A DNA stretch of 64,000 nucleotides, from assembly GCA_947496235.1 (NCBI GenBank), contig CANMCE010000008.1, positions 124,001 through 188,000 of the forward strand. Reading direction: 5' to 3'. The DNA is from an uncultured Glaciecola sp. (GTDB lineage: Bacteria; Pseudomonadota; Gammaproteobacteria; Enterobacterales; Alteromonadaceae). Positions 53,818 to 62,935 of the stretch are shown here, piece by piece (position 1 is the stretch's first letter; every line of letters begins with the position of its first letter). The position numbers and the translations under genes are program-made. The notes beneath the pieces are model-generated. The model saw only the letters and a program-made list of their open reading frames with translations. It was not told the DNA's origin and did no database searches.

Positions 53818-55440
53818 TTGATAAAAGCAGAAGTTAGTTTAGAACATCTTTTCAAGGTATTTACTAAGCCTGAAAATGATGACTCTACACTCGCAAAAAT
53901 TGAACGGCAACTGTCAGATAATCTATCAGATTTTCTGTCTCAGCACGTGGTGACAAAAAAGACCTCGTTGGAAGAGATCGAAAAGGATTTTAATGATCCT
54001 AGAATTCCTCAGGAGCCCGAATTCGTATCCAGCCATGCTGAAGTATTATTAGATAAGCTCGTAGCCCACAGTGTAAATACTTATTCTCCGACCTTTATCG
54101 GGCATATGACATCTGCTCTACCTTACTTTCACTTACCATTATCTAAATTATTGGTAGGCCTAAATCAAAATTTGGTCAAAATTGAAACTTCTAAAGCCTT
54201 TACGCCTTTGGAAAGGCAAACGCTAGGCATGATTCATCACTTGATCTATGGAGAGAGTGATAAGTTTTATGAGAAATACTTACATAGTGCCAAACATTCT
54301 TTAGGCGCTTTTTGTTCGGGTGGCACCATAGCTAACATTACTGCACTTTGGGTCGCGAGGAATAAGATTCTTGGGCCTAAGGGAGTATTTAAAGGCGTAT
54401 CGCAACAAGGGCTGGTAAGCGCTTATCAACATTATGGTATCAAGAACTTGGGCGTGATGGCGTCAAAGCGAGGCCATTACTCGCTAGGAAAGGCAGTGGA
54501 CGTACTTGGCATAGGTCGCCAAAATATGCTCTCGGTAGATAGTCCAAGATACATGCTGGAGCCAGAAACTGCATTAAAAGTAGGTAATGCATTTCAAGCT
54601 GAAGGTAATAAGCTTTTAGCTATCGTTGGTATTGCCGGTACAACAGAAACCGGTCACGTTGATCCTTTAGATGAGCTAGCTGATGTTGCTAAAGAGCTAG
54701 GTTGTTGGTTCCATGTTGATGCAGCTTGGGGTGGCGCAACCCTATTTTCACAGAAAAACCGTGATAAATTATCAGGCATAGAAGAGGCAGATTCAGTTAC
54801 CATAGATGCGCATAAACAAATGTACGTTCCTATGGGGGCGGGCATGGCGATTTTTAAAAATCCACACGATAGCAACGCTGTAAGGCACCATGCACAATAC
54901 ATATTGCGAGAAGGTTCTAAAGATTTAGGCGCCACCACCCTTGAAGGCTCCAGAAATGGAATGGCGATGATGCTGTATTCATCGATCCATATTTTCGGAA
55001 AAGGGGGATATGAGCTACTCATTGATCGCTCTATCGACCTTGCATTGAAATTTTCACAAATGATTAAACAAAGAGAAAATTTTGAGTTAGTCACTGAACC
55101 TAAACTCTCTATACTTACTTACCGACTTATTCCTGATGCCTTGCAGAATTTGGGTGAATTTGAAAATGAAACTCAAAAACGCATTAACAAACAAATCGAC
55201 AGCCTGACCGTAGCTGTGCAAAAACAGCAAAGGGAAGCGGGTAAGTCATTTGTTTCGCGAACGCGCATCGAAGTAGAAAAATACCACGATCACTCAATCA
55301 CTGTTTTTCGTGTTGTATTAGCCAACCCATTGACTACCGAAGAAGACCTATCTGCAATTTTAGACGAACAATTAGCTATCGCTAAAAATCAACAAACTTG
55401 GCATAAACTCGCCCACTGGCCTAAGTCAAAAATCGCATAA
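53818..55440 (+). CDS. panP: PLP-dependent aspartate decarboxylase (PanP-type)
   Basis: 540 residues. Group II decarboxylase fold: TYSPTFIGHMTSALPYFHLP, CSGGTIANITALW (PLP phosphate binding), HVDAAWGG and the PLP lysine in TIDAHKQMY. The close similarity to Vibrio PanP suggests aspartate 1-decarboxylation to beta-alanine for pantothenate synthesis, replacing PanD. TTG start; the ribosome binding site is weak. Stands alone. Confidence 0.88.
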   Translation: MIKAEVSLEHLFKVFTKPENDDSTLAKIERQLSDNLSDFLSQHVVTKKTSLEEIEKDFNDPRIPQEPEFVSSHAEVLLDKLVAHSVNTYSPTFIGHMTSALPYFHLPLSKLLVGLNQNLVKIETSKAFTPLERQTLGMIHHLIYGESDKFYEKYLHSAKHSLGAFCSGGTIANITALWVARNKILGPKGVFKGVSQQGLVSAYQHYGIKNLGVMASKRGHYSLGKAVDVLGIGRQNMLSVDSPRYMLEPETALKVGNAFQAEGNKLLAIVGIAGTTETGHVDPLDELADVAKELGCWFHVDAAWGGATLFSQKNRDKLSGIEEADSVTIDAHKQMYVPMGAGMAIFKNPHDSNAVRHHAQYILREGSKDLGATTLEGSRNGMAMMLYSSIHIFGKGGYELLIDRSIDLALKFSQMIKQRENFELVTEPKLSILTYRLIPDALQNLGEFENETQKRINKQIDSLTVAVQKQQREAGKSFVSRTRIEVEKYHDHSITVFRVVLANPLTTEEDLSAILDEQLAIAKNQQTWHKLAHWPKSKIA

Positions 55441-55538
55441 ATTCAAGTTACACACATTTTCTGCAATAAAGTTGAATGGAATTTCAACCCAGTCCGGTCT
55501 TTTCACAAAACAATACAATTAGCTGAAAAGAGTGTTTT

Positions 55539-56255
55539 ATGGATAAACTGCTTATTGTTGAAGATGATCTCGACATTGCAAATCTAGTAAAGGTAAACCT
55601 TAACGAATTAGGCTTTGAACTAGACCACCGTGTAGATGGAATTAGCGGGCTAGATGCCGCTCTATCTCAGACATATTCATTAGTTATCCTTGATGTAATG
55701 CTTCCTAAAATGAACGGCTTGGATATTTGTCGCAAGATAAGGGATCAAAAGCCAGAACAAGCAATTTTAATGTTGACGGCAAAAAATTCGGAAACGGATA
55801 GGGTGCTTGGTTTAGAGTTAGGCGCTGACGACTATATGGCCAAACCATTCAGTGTAAGAGAGTTGCAAGCTAGGGTTAGAGCCCTACTAAGACGTGCTGA
55901 TTTGGTGCGTCAAAATCAACGAGTACTTGTTGATAATTCCAATAGTCTTATTTGTGGCGACTTGGTTGTAGACCGACGAACCCGAACCGTCGCTAAATCA
56001 GGAAAATGTATAGAGCTCACTGCAACAGAATTCGATCTCTTGTTTCATTTAATGCAACACCCAAATCAGGTGTTTAGTCGCAGTCAACTACTAGAATCCG
56101 TGTGGGGTTATCAGCATTGCGGGTATGAACACACGGTCAACTCTCACATCAACAGGCTAAGGTCTAAATTAGAAAAAGATGCGACAAATCCTGACTATGT
56201 ACAAACAGTTTGGGGCGTAGGCTACAAATTTAATCAGGCCTCTGTGGTGCATTAG
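55539..56255 (+). CDS. OmpR-family response regulator
   Basis: 238 residues. Receiver domain with acidic pair VEDD, phospho-acceptor in VILDVMLP, MLTAK and YMAKPF; winged helix with LTATEFDLLFHLM and SHINRLRSKLE. One base separates it from the histidine kinase gene, so the two form one unit. The signal is unknown. Confidence 0.93.
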   Translation: MDKLLIVEDDLDIANLVKVNLNELGFELDHRVDGISGLDAALSQTYSLVILDVMLPKMNGLDICRKIRDQKPEQAILMLTAKNSETDRVLGLELGADDYMAKPFSVRELQARVRALLRRADLVRQNQRVLVDNSNSLICGDLVVDRRTRTVAKSGKCIELTATEFDLLFHLMQHPNQVFSRSQLLESVWGYQHCGYEHTVNSHINRLRSKLEKDATNPDYVQTVWGVGYKFNQASVVH

Positions 56256-56256
56256 A

Positions 56257-57750
56257 ATGTGGTTTCCTAAGCTCTGCTTTTACCAAAGATTAGCAATTTC
56301 ATTAGTAGCGGGTTTTTTCACCATCATTGCCGTGCTTACTATTTATTCAACCTATTTGCAGCAAAGTATGCAGCATGAAGCTGAACAAAGATTGCACTTA
56401 GGTTTGGCTGAGCATTTAGTGTCAGATAACCCTATTTTGAAAGAAGGGGTGTATGATTACAAAGCGTTAAACAAATTGTTTCATACATTGATGTTGCTTG
56501 GGCCAAATTTTGAATTCTATTTCCTTGATCCTCAAGGAAACCTACTTACCTATTCAGCAAAAGCAAATGAGATTGTTCGCAAACAGGTGGATGTCACACC
56601 AATTAATGTAATGCTATCTGGTGGTAAAAGCTTCCCTAATTATGGTGATGATCCTAAAGACATAGATAAGCAAAAAATATTTTCAGTAGCCCCCGTTTAC
56701 AACGATGATAGTTTGCAAGGGTATTTGTACATTATCATTGGTGGGGCACAGTACGATTCGATTACCGATAGCATTAAATCCAGTAAGGGAGTTCAACAAT
56801 ACATTTTGATAGTCTTAGCGGGCTTAATATTCTTGATGTTTGTGTTATTGGTGCTGTTTAAATTTTTCACCGCTCCGTTGAAAAAACTGAGTGATGATAT
56901 GGACAGATTTCGCGGGGCTGGTTTTGATATAAAAAATGCGAAGATTACCTTATTACCTTGGCGCAACGACTCTCGCAATGAAGTTCAGCGTTTAGGTTAC
57001 TCATTTAATGAAATGTTGCGGCACATCGACAAACAATGGCAGCAAATTAAACTTAATGACTTACAACGACGAACGCTTCTCGCGGATTTGAGTCATGATT
57101 TACGCACCCCATTGGCCAATATGCAAGGTTATATGGAGACCTTGTGCATCAATGATAGTCAATTGACCAGTGAGCAGCGAGATGAGTTTTTTGGCATTTG
57201 TACGCGCAATTTGCATAATTTGAAGCGGCTAATCGATCAAATTTTTGAGTTAGCTTATCTTGAGGGAGGCCATGTAAATTTGAAAATGGAACCTTGCTTG
57301 TTAGCTGAGTTATTACATGACATTGCAGCTAAATTTAATTTACAAGCTAATGCCAAAGATATAGGGCTGACGGTAGATATTCAAACGCCTAATGCCTACG
57401 TTAAAGCAGATATAGAGAAGCTAGAACGAGTGCTAACAAACCTCATTGATAATGCTATTCGACACACACCTGCAGGAGGCTCAATTCAACTGCAAATTAA
57501 AGAAGCCAACGACAAACTTGTGGTCAGTGTGAGGGATTCTGGAATCGGTATTGCTGCGGAGGAATTAGAGCATATATTTGTTGCACGTTACCAAGCAACC
57601 AATAGTCAAAAAGGGACGAAAACCCATGTAGGATTGGGGTTAGCAATTAGTCAAAAACTCATTGCATTATTTGATTCTACGCTTGAAGTAACGTCCGAAA
57701 TAGGTAAAGGGACTAGCTTTAGCTTTACTCTTCAGCAAGCTAAAGCTTAG
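56257..57750 (+). CDS. Sensor histidine kinase
   Basis: 497 residues. Two membrane helices (about 11-31 and 180-203) flank a periplasmic sensor (~150 residues); then HAMP (~205-265), H-box LADLSHDLRTPLANMQGYME, N-box NLIDNAIRH, G1 DSGIG and G2 GLGLAISQKL. Partner of the response regulator just upstream. The sensor domain is not a named type by eye. Confidence 0.92.
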   Translation: MWFPKLCFYQRLAISLVAGFFTIIAVLTIYSTYLQQSMQHEAEQRLHLGLAEHLVSDNPILKEGVYDYKALNKLFHTLMLLGPNFEFYFLDPQGNLLTYSAKANEIVRKQVDVTPINVMLSGGKSFPNYGDDPKDIDKQKIFSVAPVYNDDSLQGYLYIIIGGAQYDSITDSIKSSKGVQQYILIVLAGLIFLMFVLLVLFKFFTAPLKKLSDDMDRFRGAGFDIKNAKITLLPWRNDSRNEVQRLGYSFNEMLRHIDKQWQQIKLNDLQRRTLLADLSHDLRTPLANMQGYMETLCINDSQLTSEQRDEFFGICTRNLHNLKRLIDQIFELAYLEGGHVNLKMEPCLLAELLHDIAAKFNLQANAKDIGLTVDIQTPNAYVKADIEKLERVLTNLIDNAIRHTPAGGSIQLQIKEANDKLVVSVRDSGIGIAAEELEHIFVARYQATNSQKGTKTHVGLGLAISQKLIALFDSTLEVTSEIGKGTSFSFTLQQAKA

Positions 57751-57755
57751 TACGC

Positions 57756-59168
57756 CTAATCATCGTCAAAATTTAATTCTTTAAGCTTTCGAGTTAACGT
57801 ATTTCGGCCCCAACCTAAACGTTTGGCTGCCTCTTGTTTATGTCCACGGGTATGTTTAAGTGCTCGACTTAACAAGATCTTTTCAAAATCATATTGAGCT
57901 GTGTCTAGAATATCGTTCTTACCCGCTAATAATTGTTTGTCAGCCCATTGAGAAAGTAAAATCGTCCAATCATCACTTTCTGCAGCCTGTTTTACCTGCA
58001 CGCCAGAAACGTTTAATTCTGGTGGTAGGTCATCGATTAAAATTTCTTGACCACTGGCCATCACAGTCAACCAGCGACAAGTGTTTTCTAGTTGCCTTAC
58101 ATTACCCGGCCAAGCGACTTCCATTAGCCTATCAGCTGCCGCCTTAGATAACTGTTTGCTTTCAACGCCTAATTCTTTAGAGGCCTTGTTTAAAAAATGT
58201 CGGGCCAATAATGGTATATCTTCTCTTCGTTCATGCAGACTAGGTAAGTGTATTTTTATTACGTTTAGTCTGTGGTACAAATCTTCTCTGAACTTGCCTT
58301 CTGCGACTCGCTGTTCCAAGTTCTGGTGAGTGGCAGCGATAATTCTTACATCTACTTTTACCGGTTGATGACCACCGACCCGATAGAATTGTCCATCGGC
58401 CAAAACCCGCAATAATCGTGTTTGTACGTCTATTGGCATATCACCTATTTCATCAAGGAATAAGGTACCGCCATCGGCTTGTTCAAAACGCCCTTGGCGG
58501 CTATTTTGTGCCCCAGTAAAGGCGCCTTTTTCATGCCCAAACAGCTCTGATTCAATTAATTCTGTCGGTATTGCCGCCATGTTTAACGGCACGAAGGTTT
58601 TATTTGCTCGCGGACTGTGTTTGTGCAGTGCTTGTGCAACTAATTCTTTACCTGTACCCGATTGGCCATTAATCAATACGCTAATAGAAGAGCGCGAAAG
58701 TCTTCCAACGGCCCTAAATACTTCCTGCATTGCCGGCGCTTCACCAATGATTTCTGTACTGTTTGTTAGGGTATCTTGTTGTTTTAACTGACTTGTTTCA
58801 CGGGCATGTTCAATGGCTCGTTTGGTGAGTGAAACAGCTTCATCAATATCAAAGGGTTTAGGTAAATATTCGTAAGCGCCACCTTTGTACGCTTTTACTG
58901 CGCTATCTAAATCAGAATGTGCTGTCATTATGATAATAGGGAGATCAGGAAAGTGTTGATGGATCTCGTCCAACAGCGTCATACCATCCATTTGCGGCAT
59001 TCTGACATCGGAAATGATGACTTGTGGAGCATTGCCACTGTGAATTTGAAGTAATAGATCTTCAGGGTTAGAAAAGCTTAAACACCCGATGTCGGCAGAT
59101 TTAAATGCCTTCTCTAATACCCATCTAATGGAGCTATCATCGTCCACTATCCATACTGGCTCATTCAT
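57756..59168 (-). CDS. glnG: Nitrogen regulator NtrC (sigma-54 activator)
   Basis: 470 residues. Receiver with WIVDDDSS, ISDVRMPQMDG (phospho-Asp), IMTAHSD and YLPKPF; AAA+ domain with Walker A GQSGTGKE, ESELFGHEKGAFTGA (sigma-54 contact), Walker B GGTLFLDEIGDMP; C-terminal Fis-type helix-turn-helix GHKQEAAKRLGWGRNTL. Activated by NtrB under nitrogen limitation; its target sites are visible upstream of glnA in this window. It overlaps ntrB by 8 bp. Confidence 0.97.
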   Translation of the reverse strand: MNEPVWIVDDDSSIRWVLEKAFKSADIGCLSFSNPEDLLLQIHSGNAPQVIISDVRMPQMDGMTLLDEIHQHFPDLPIIIMTAHSDLDSAVKAYKGGAYEYLPKPFDIDEAVSLTKRAIEHARETSQLKQQDTLTNSTEIIGEAPAMQEVFRAVGRLSRSSISVLINGQSGTGKELVAQALHKHSPRANKTFVPLNMAAIPTELIESELFGHEKGAFTGAQNSRQGRFEQADGGTLFLDEIGDMPIDVQTRLLRVLADGQFYRVGGHQPVKVDVRIIAATHQNLEQRVAEGKFREDLYHRLNVIKIHLPSLHERREDIPLLARHFLNKASKELGVESKQLSKAAADRLMEVAWPGNVRQLENTCRWLTVMASGQEILIDDLPPELNVSGVQVKQAAESDDWTILLSQWADKQLLAGKNDILDTAQYDFEKILLSRALKHTRGHKQEAAKRLGWGRNTLTRKLKELNFDDD

Positions 59169-60246
59169 CTGCTAAATCCTGTTTTATAATTGGTAAATAA
59201 AGCGTAAATTCGGTATATCCTGGAAAGCTATCAACATCTATTTTGCCAAAGTGATGATTTATTAGGGTTTGTGCAATCGATAACCCAAGTCCACTGCCAT
59301 TGGCTTTACTTGATACCATTGGATAAAAAAGTGTGTCTCGGACTTCTTTGGGAATTCCTGGACCATTGTCAACAATGCTCACCAGTGCTGAAAGGCTGTG
59401 GGGCTTTCCATTAATCACACAGCGGCGCTCTATTCTGGTGCGTAACCCTATGATGGGTCTTTCAATTTTTGCTTCACTCAGTGCTTGGCAAGCATTACGT
59501 ACGATGTTTAATATGGCTTGTTCAAGCATATCTGGATCGGCGTATACTTCTGGTATAGAGGGGTCATAGTCGCGCTCGATATCAATATCAATAGATTGAT
59601 CAGCGGTAATGACGCGTTTTACTTTTTCTATTACCTCATGCAGATTACACAGGCGTTTATGCGGCAGTGTATTTGGCCCTAACAAACGATCTACCAAAGC
59701 CCTGAGCCTGTCAGCTTGGTCCATAATCATTTGGGTAAATTCTAACTGATCTTCATTTGGCAGTTGTCGGCTTAGCAGCTGTGCTGCACCTCGAATGCCT
59801 CCGAGAGGGTTTTTAATTTCATGGGCTAAACCACGAATTAAATCTCTAGCAGCCATTTGTTGGGCATACTGTTGGGTTTCTTGACTTATTTTTCGTTGTT
59901 TATCCACGTGCATGATTTCAAACAGAATCATTTTTTCGCCGTCGATTAATGCCAAGTTAGCCTGCATATCTACCAGCAAGCATCTGCCATCTTTAAAACA
60001 GAGTTGTAATTCAGATTGAGAGAATTCTTCACCCGCTTCAAATACGTTTTCAAAACGGTCTTCGTCAAAACTATCAGGCGCAAAAAAGCTTAAGAAGGGC
60101 TTTTGGCAAATTTGCGATTTGCCAGTCTCAAAAATACTCAGCGCAGCGTCATTCACAAATACCACATGATATTCGCGGTTGACCATTACAAGTGCAGTTT
60201 TCATGCACTGTAACATGCTATCAATCTGGTTAAGCTCTAAAATCAA
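59161..60246 (-). CDS. glnL: Nitrogen regulation histidine kinase NtrB
   Basis: 361 residues from TTG 60246, chosen because GAGGA lies 7 bp upstream; the frame stays open to 60291 without a site. N-terminal PAS domain (~5-120), H-box LIRGLAHEIKNPLGGIRGAAQLL, N-box ILNIVRNACQAL, D-box DNGPGIP and G-box SGLGLSIAQ. In enteric bacteria PII controls its kinase/phosphatase balance. It lies between DUF4124 and ntrC genes, in an order typical for Alteromonadales. Confidence 0.95.
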   Translation of the reverse strand: MILELNQIDSMLQCMKTALVMVNREYHVVFVNDAALSIFETGKSQICQKPFLSFFAPDSFDEDRFENVFEAGEEFSQSELQLCFKDGRCLLVDMQANLALIDGEKMILFEIMHVDKQRKISQETQQYAQQMAARDLIRGLAHEIKNPLGGIRGAAQLLSRQLPNEDQLEFTQMIMDQADRLRALVDRLLGPNTLPHKRLCNLHEVIEKVKRVITADQSIDIDIERDYDPSIPEVYADPDMLEQAILNIVRNACQALSEAKIERPIIGLRTRIERRCVINGKPHSLSALVSIVDNGPGIPKEVRDTLFYPMVSSKANGSGLGLSIAQTLINHHFGKIDVDSFPGYTEFTLYLPIIKQDLADE

Positions 60247-60383
60247 TGTAAATCCTCGACTAAAGACTAAATATGCACAATATAAGTGCATTGCTTCATC
60301 TTAGTGAATGTACATAACCTTCACAAGGGATTAATTGAATAATGGAATCCCTGTATTCCCTTAGATATTAAGCTGTCCGCTAA

Positions 60384-60893
60384 TTAATTGCGCGGGATTA
60401 ATACTGAGGCTCTATGTAAAAATAATGTTCGTTGCTCGGACGATGCAATTATCTTGCCTGAGTTGTCAGTGAAATCCACTTTATATGAGTATTCTCCTCG
60501 GTCCATGTTTTCTAATTGAAAAACACCGCTTGGAGATTGGAAGGATTGGCCGTTTATAGTGAGGTTGTACATGCCTCCGATAGAAGGTTTTAGTTGAGCT
60601 TGAATGGAAAAATTGCCGGAATTATCACGCAATGTTGCTTCTTGTTTTGGAGACACGATGGTGAGGTTGAATTGTTTTTTCTTAACCGCTACATCTGGTT
60701 CGATTTTAGGTACCGGTGAAGAAGGTATTACAGTAGTGCTATCTCCTAGTATCACTTCAATTGCACCAGGGGAGGGCTTATCAGAAAAGGTAACAGTGCC
60801 ATCTGCATGAACAGTTTTATATACAATGGTTTGACCATTCACTATGAAAGGGCAAATGAAACAAAACAAACCGACTAAAAATAAAGACTTCAT
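60384..60893 (-). CDS. DUF4124-domain periplasmic protein
   Basis: 169 residues. Signal peptide, then the DUF4124 motif IVYKTVHADGTVTFSDKPSPGA, a linker and a C-terminal beta domain (NLTIVSPKQEATLRDNSGNF). Found between glnA and ntrB in many marine Gammaproteobacteria; function unknown. Confidence 0.88.
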   Translation of the reverse strand: MKSLFLVGLFCFICPFIVNGQTIVYKTVHADGTVTFSDKPSPGAIEVILGDSTTVIPSSPVPKIEPDVAVKKKQFNLTIVSPKQEATLRDNSGNFSIQAQLKPSIGGMYNLTINGQSFQSPSGVFQLENMDRGEYSYKVDFTDNSGKIIASSEQRTLFLHRASVLIPRN

Positions 60894-60936
60894 AACAGGT
60901 CCTTAAAAGCACTATTCTTCATATTCTATCATACGC

Positions 60937-60965
60937 AATAAAAAAGCCTGCATAAAGCAGGCTTT
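60937..60965 (-). terminator. Rho-independent terminator after glnA
   Basis: On the minus strand AAAGCCTGC, loop TTTAT, GCAGGCTTT, then a T-run (60937-60942 as A on the + strand). It separates glnA from DUF4124-ntrBC. Confidence 0.92.
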
Positions 60966-60993
60966 GGTATGGTTTAAGCGGTGTAGTTATGAT

Positions 60994-62403
60994 TTATACG
61001 CTGTAATACATGTCAAACTCTACTGGATGAGTTGTCATGTTCACTTTTTCTACTTCTTCAGCTTTAAGTGCGATGTATGCATCAATCATGTCGTCAGACA
61101 TTACACCACCAGCAGTTAAGAATTCACGGTCTTCATCTAGTGCAGCAAGGGCCATTTCTAGCGAGCTAGCAACTGTTGGAATAGAGGCAGCTTCTTCAGC
61201 AGGTAGATCATATAAATCTTTATCCATTGAATCGCCAGGGTGAATCTTGTTTTTGATTCCGTCGATACCAGCCATCAACATAGCAGTGAACGCTAAGTAT
61301 GGGTTAGCCGTTGGATCAGGGAAACGAACTTCGATACGACGTGCTTTATCGCTTGTTACATATGGAATACGGATAGATGCACTACGGTTACGAGCAGAGT
61401 AAGCTAACATAACTGGCGCTTCAAATCCTGGTACCAAACGCTTGTAAGAGTTAGTAGAAGCGTTAGCAAAAGCGTTGATAGCACGTGCGTGCTTGATGAT
61501 ACCGCCAATGTAATATAATGCTTCTTCAGAAAGACCTGCATATTTATCACCAGCAAAGATGTTTTTACCATCTTTAGAGATAGATTGGTGACAGTGCATA
61601 CCAGAACCGTTATCACCTACAAGTGGTTTAGGCATGAAAGTAGCGGTTTTTCCGTATGAATGGGCAACGTTATGAATAACGTACTTGTAGATTTGGATTT
61701 CGTCAGCTTTGCTTACTAATGTATTGAACTGACAAGCAATTTCGTTTTGACCAGCAGTTGCAACTTCGTGGTGGTGAGCTTCAACAACCAAGCCCATTTC
61801 TTCCATAACTAAACACATGGCAGCACGAATGTCGTGAGCCGAATCTACAGGAGGAACTGGGAAGTAACCGCCTTTCACACCTGGACGGTGACCCGTGTTG
61901 CCACCTTCGTAGTCTGCACCAGAGTTCCATTTAGCTTCTTCAGCATCAATAGAATAGAAAGAACCTGCCATATCAGTGTGGAACTTAACGTCTTCGAACA
62001 AGAAGAATTCTGGCTCTGGACCGAAGAAACAAGTGTCGCCGATACCAGTTGATTTAAGATACTCTTCAGCACGCTTAGCAACAGAACGTGGATCACGGTC
62101 ATAACCAAGCATTGTTGTTGGTTCAACGACGTCGCAACGAATATTAATTTGTGTTTCTTCAGCAAAAGGGTCTAAAACAGCAGAGCTTGCGTCTGGCATT
62201 AGAATCATGTCTGATTCGTTAATACCTTTCCAACCTGCAATTGAAGAACCATCGAACATTTTACCTTCTTCAAAAAACTCTTCATCGACAAGGCGAGCAG
62301 GAATTGAAACGTGTTGCTCTTTACCTTTAGTATCAGTGAAACGTAAATCTACAAACTTAGCTTCGCTTTCTGTTATAAGCGCTATAGCTGACTCAATTGA
62401 CAT
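60994..62403 (-). CDS. glnA: Glutamine synthetase type I
   Basis: 469 residues from ATG 62403 with GGAGG 5 bp upstream. The family signature [18 protein letters not shown], the catalytic [11 protein letters not shown], the ATP region [16 protein letters not shown] and the adenylylation Tyr in [10 protein letters not shown] are all present, so GlnE-controlled inhibition is expected. It makes glutamine from glutamate and ammonia. Controlled by the sigma-54 promoter and NtrC sites upstream. Confidence 0.98.
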   Translation of the reverse strand: MSIESAIALITESEAKFVDLRFTDTKGKEQHVSIPARLVDEEFFEEGKMFDGSSIAGWKGINESDMILMPDASSAVLDPFAEETQINIRCDVVEPTTMLGYDRDPRSVAKRAEEYLKSTGIGDTCFFGPEPEFFLFEDVKFHTDMAGSFYSIDAEEAKWNSGADYEGGNTGHRPGVKGGYFPVPPVDSAHDIRAAMCLVMEEMGLVVEAHHHEVATAGQNEIACQFNTLVSKADEIQIYKYVIHNVAHSYGKTATFMPKPLVGDNGSGMHCHQSISKDGKNIFAGDKYAGLSEEALYYIGGIIKHARAINAFANASTNSYKRLVPGFEAPVMLAYSARNRSASIRIPYVTSDKARRIEVRFPDPTANPYLAFTAMLMAGIDGIKNKIHPGDSMDKDLYDLPAEEAASIPTVASSLEMALAALDEDREFLTAGGVMSDDMIDAYIALKAEEVEKVNMTTHPVEFDMYYSV

Positions 62404-62604
62404 ATTGTCCTCCACTTATTTAAGTCCGTTGTGTGAGTAGTAAAAGCTTGTTCAAGCAAATTCGCATAAACAAAATCAAAAAAATAATGGATCTTTTATA
62501 AAATCAGCAAGCGATTCTGACACTCGATGATAGTCATCAAGATTAAAACCTAATGCAGATGAATAAAAGAAAAATCTAGTTATTTATTCTTGAGGTTTCA
62601 TCAA

Positions 62605-62619
62605 GCGATAATCATGCCA
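62605..62619 (-). promoter_or_regulatory. Sigma-54 promoter of glnA (-24/-12)
   Basis: On the minus strand TGGCATGATTATCGC has GG and GC at the correct 10-bp spacing, with TGGCA as -24 and a weaker -12 (TCGC for TTGC). It lies ~200 bp before the glnA ATG. Confidence 0.65.
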
Positions 62620-62689
62620 TGAGATGTAAATATAAATTAGCAATAAAAACAGTGACATATAAACGATGCGAAATAATAATACTGAAAAT

Positions 62690-62706
62690 TGCACTGTTAT
62701 GATGCA
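62690..62706 (-). promoter_or_regulatory. NtrC binding site, proximal
   Basis: TGCACTGTTATGATGCA matches the palindromic NtrC consensus TGCAC(C/T)A-N3-TGGTGCA at all but two specified positions. Centred about 104 bp upstream of the predicted glnA start of transcription. Confidence 0.75.
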
Positions 62707-62722
62707 TTTATTTGTGAGGGTT

Positions 62723-62739
62723 TGCACTATATTGGTTTG
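62723..62739 (-). promoter_or_regulatory. NtrC binding site, distal
   Basis: TGCACTATATTGGTTTG matches the NtrC consensus except in the last three bases. It is 33 bp from the proximal site, three helical turns, like the paired enhancer sites at -108 and -140 of E. coli glnA. Confidence 0.75.
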
Positions 62740-62890
62740 AAGGTCATGTGCTAATACCCTCAAATTAAAATCCGTTAGTTACTATCTTGTGAATGACAAA
62801 GCCTTAGACTGTTAAATTAGTTAAAAAATCGACAATTCCAATAGCACAATGGCGAATAAATCTGTAGAATCCGCCGCCAGTTATTTGTTG

Positions 62891-62927
62891 CCCGCGAATC
62901 AACCGATTGGCGGGTTTATTTTTTTGA
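62891..62927 (+). terminator. Terminator-like hairpin in the typA leader
   Basis: CCCGC, then AATC, loop AACC, GATT and GCGGG form a nested stem followed by TTTATTTTTTT, only 8 bases before the typA start codon. It would stop transcription just upstream of the gene unless read through. An upstream CCGCCGCC (62870-62877) could pair with the GGCGGG strand and prevent the hairpin. Confidence 0.7.
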
Positions 62928-62935
62928 GAGAATGT

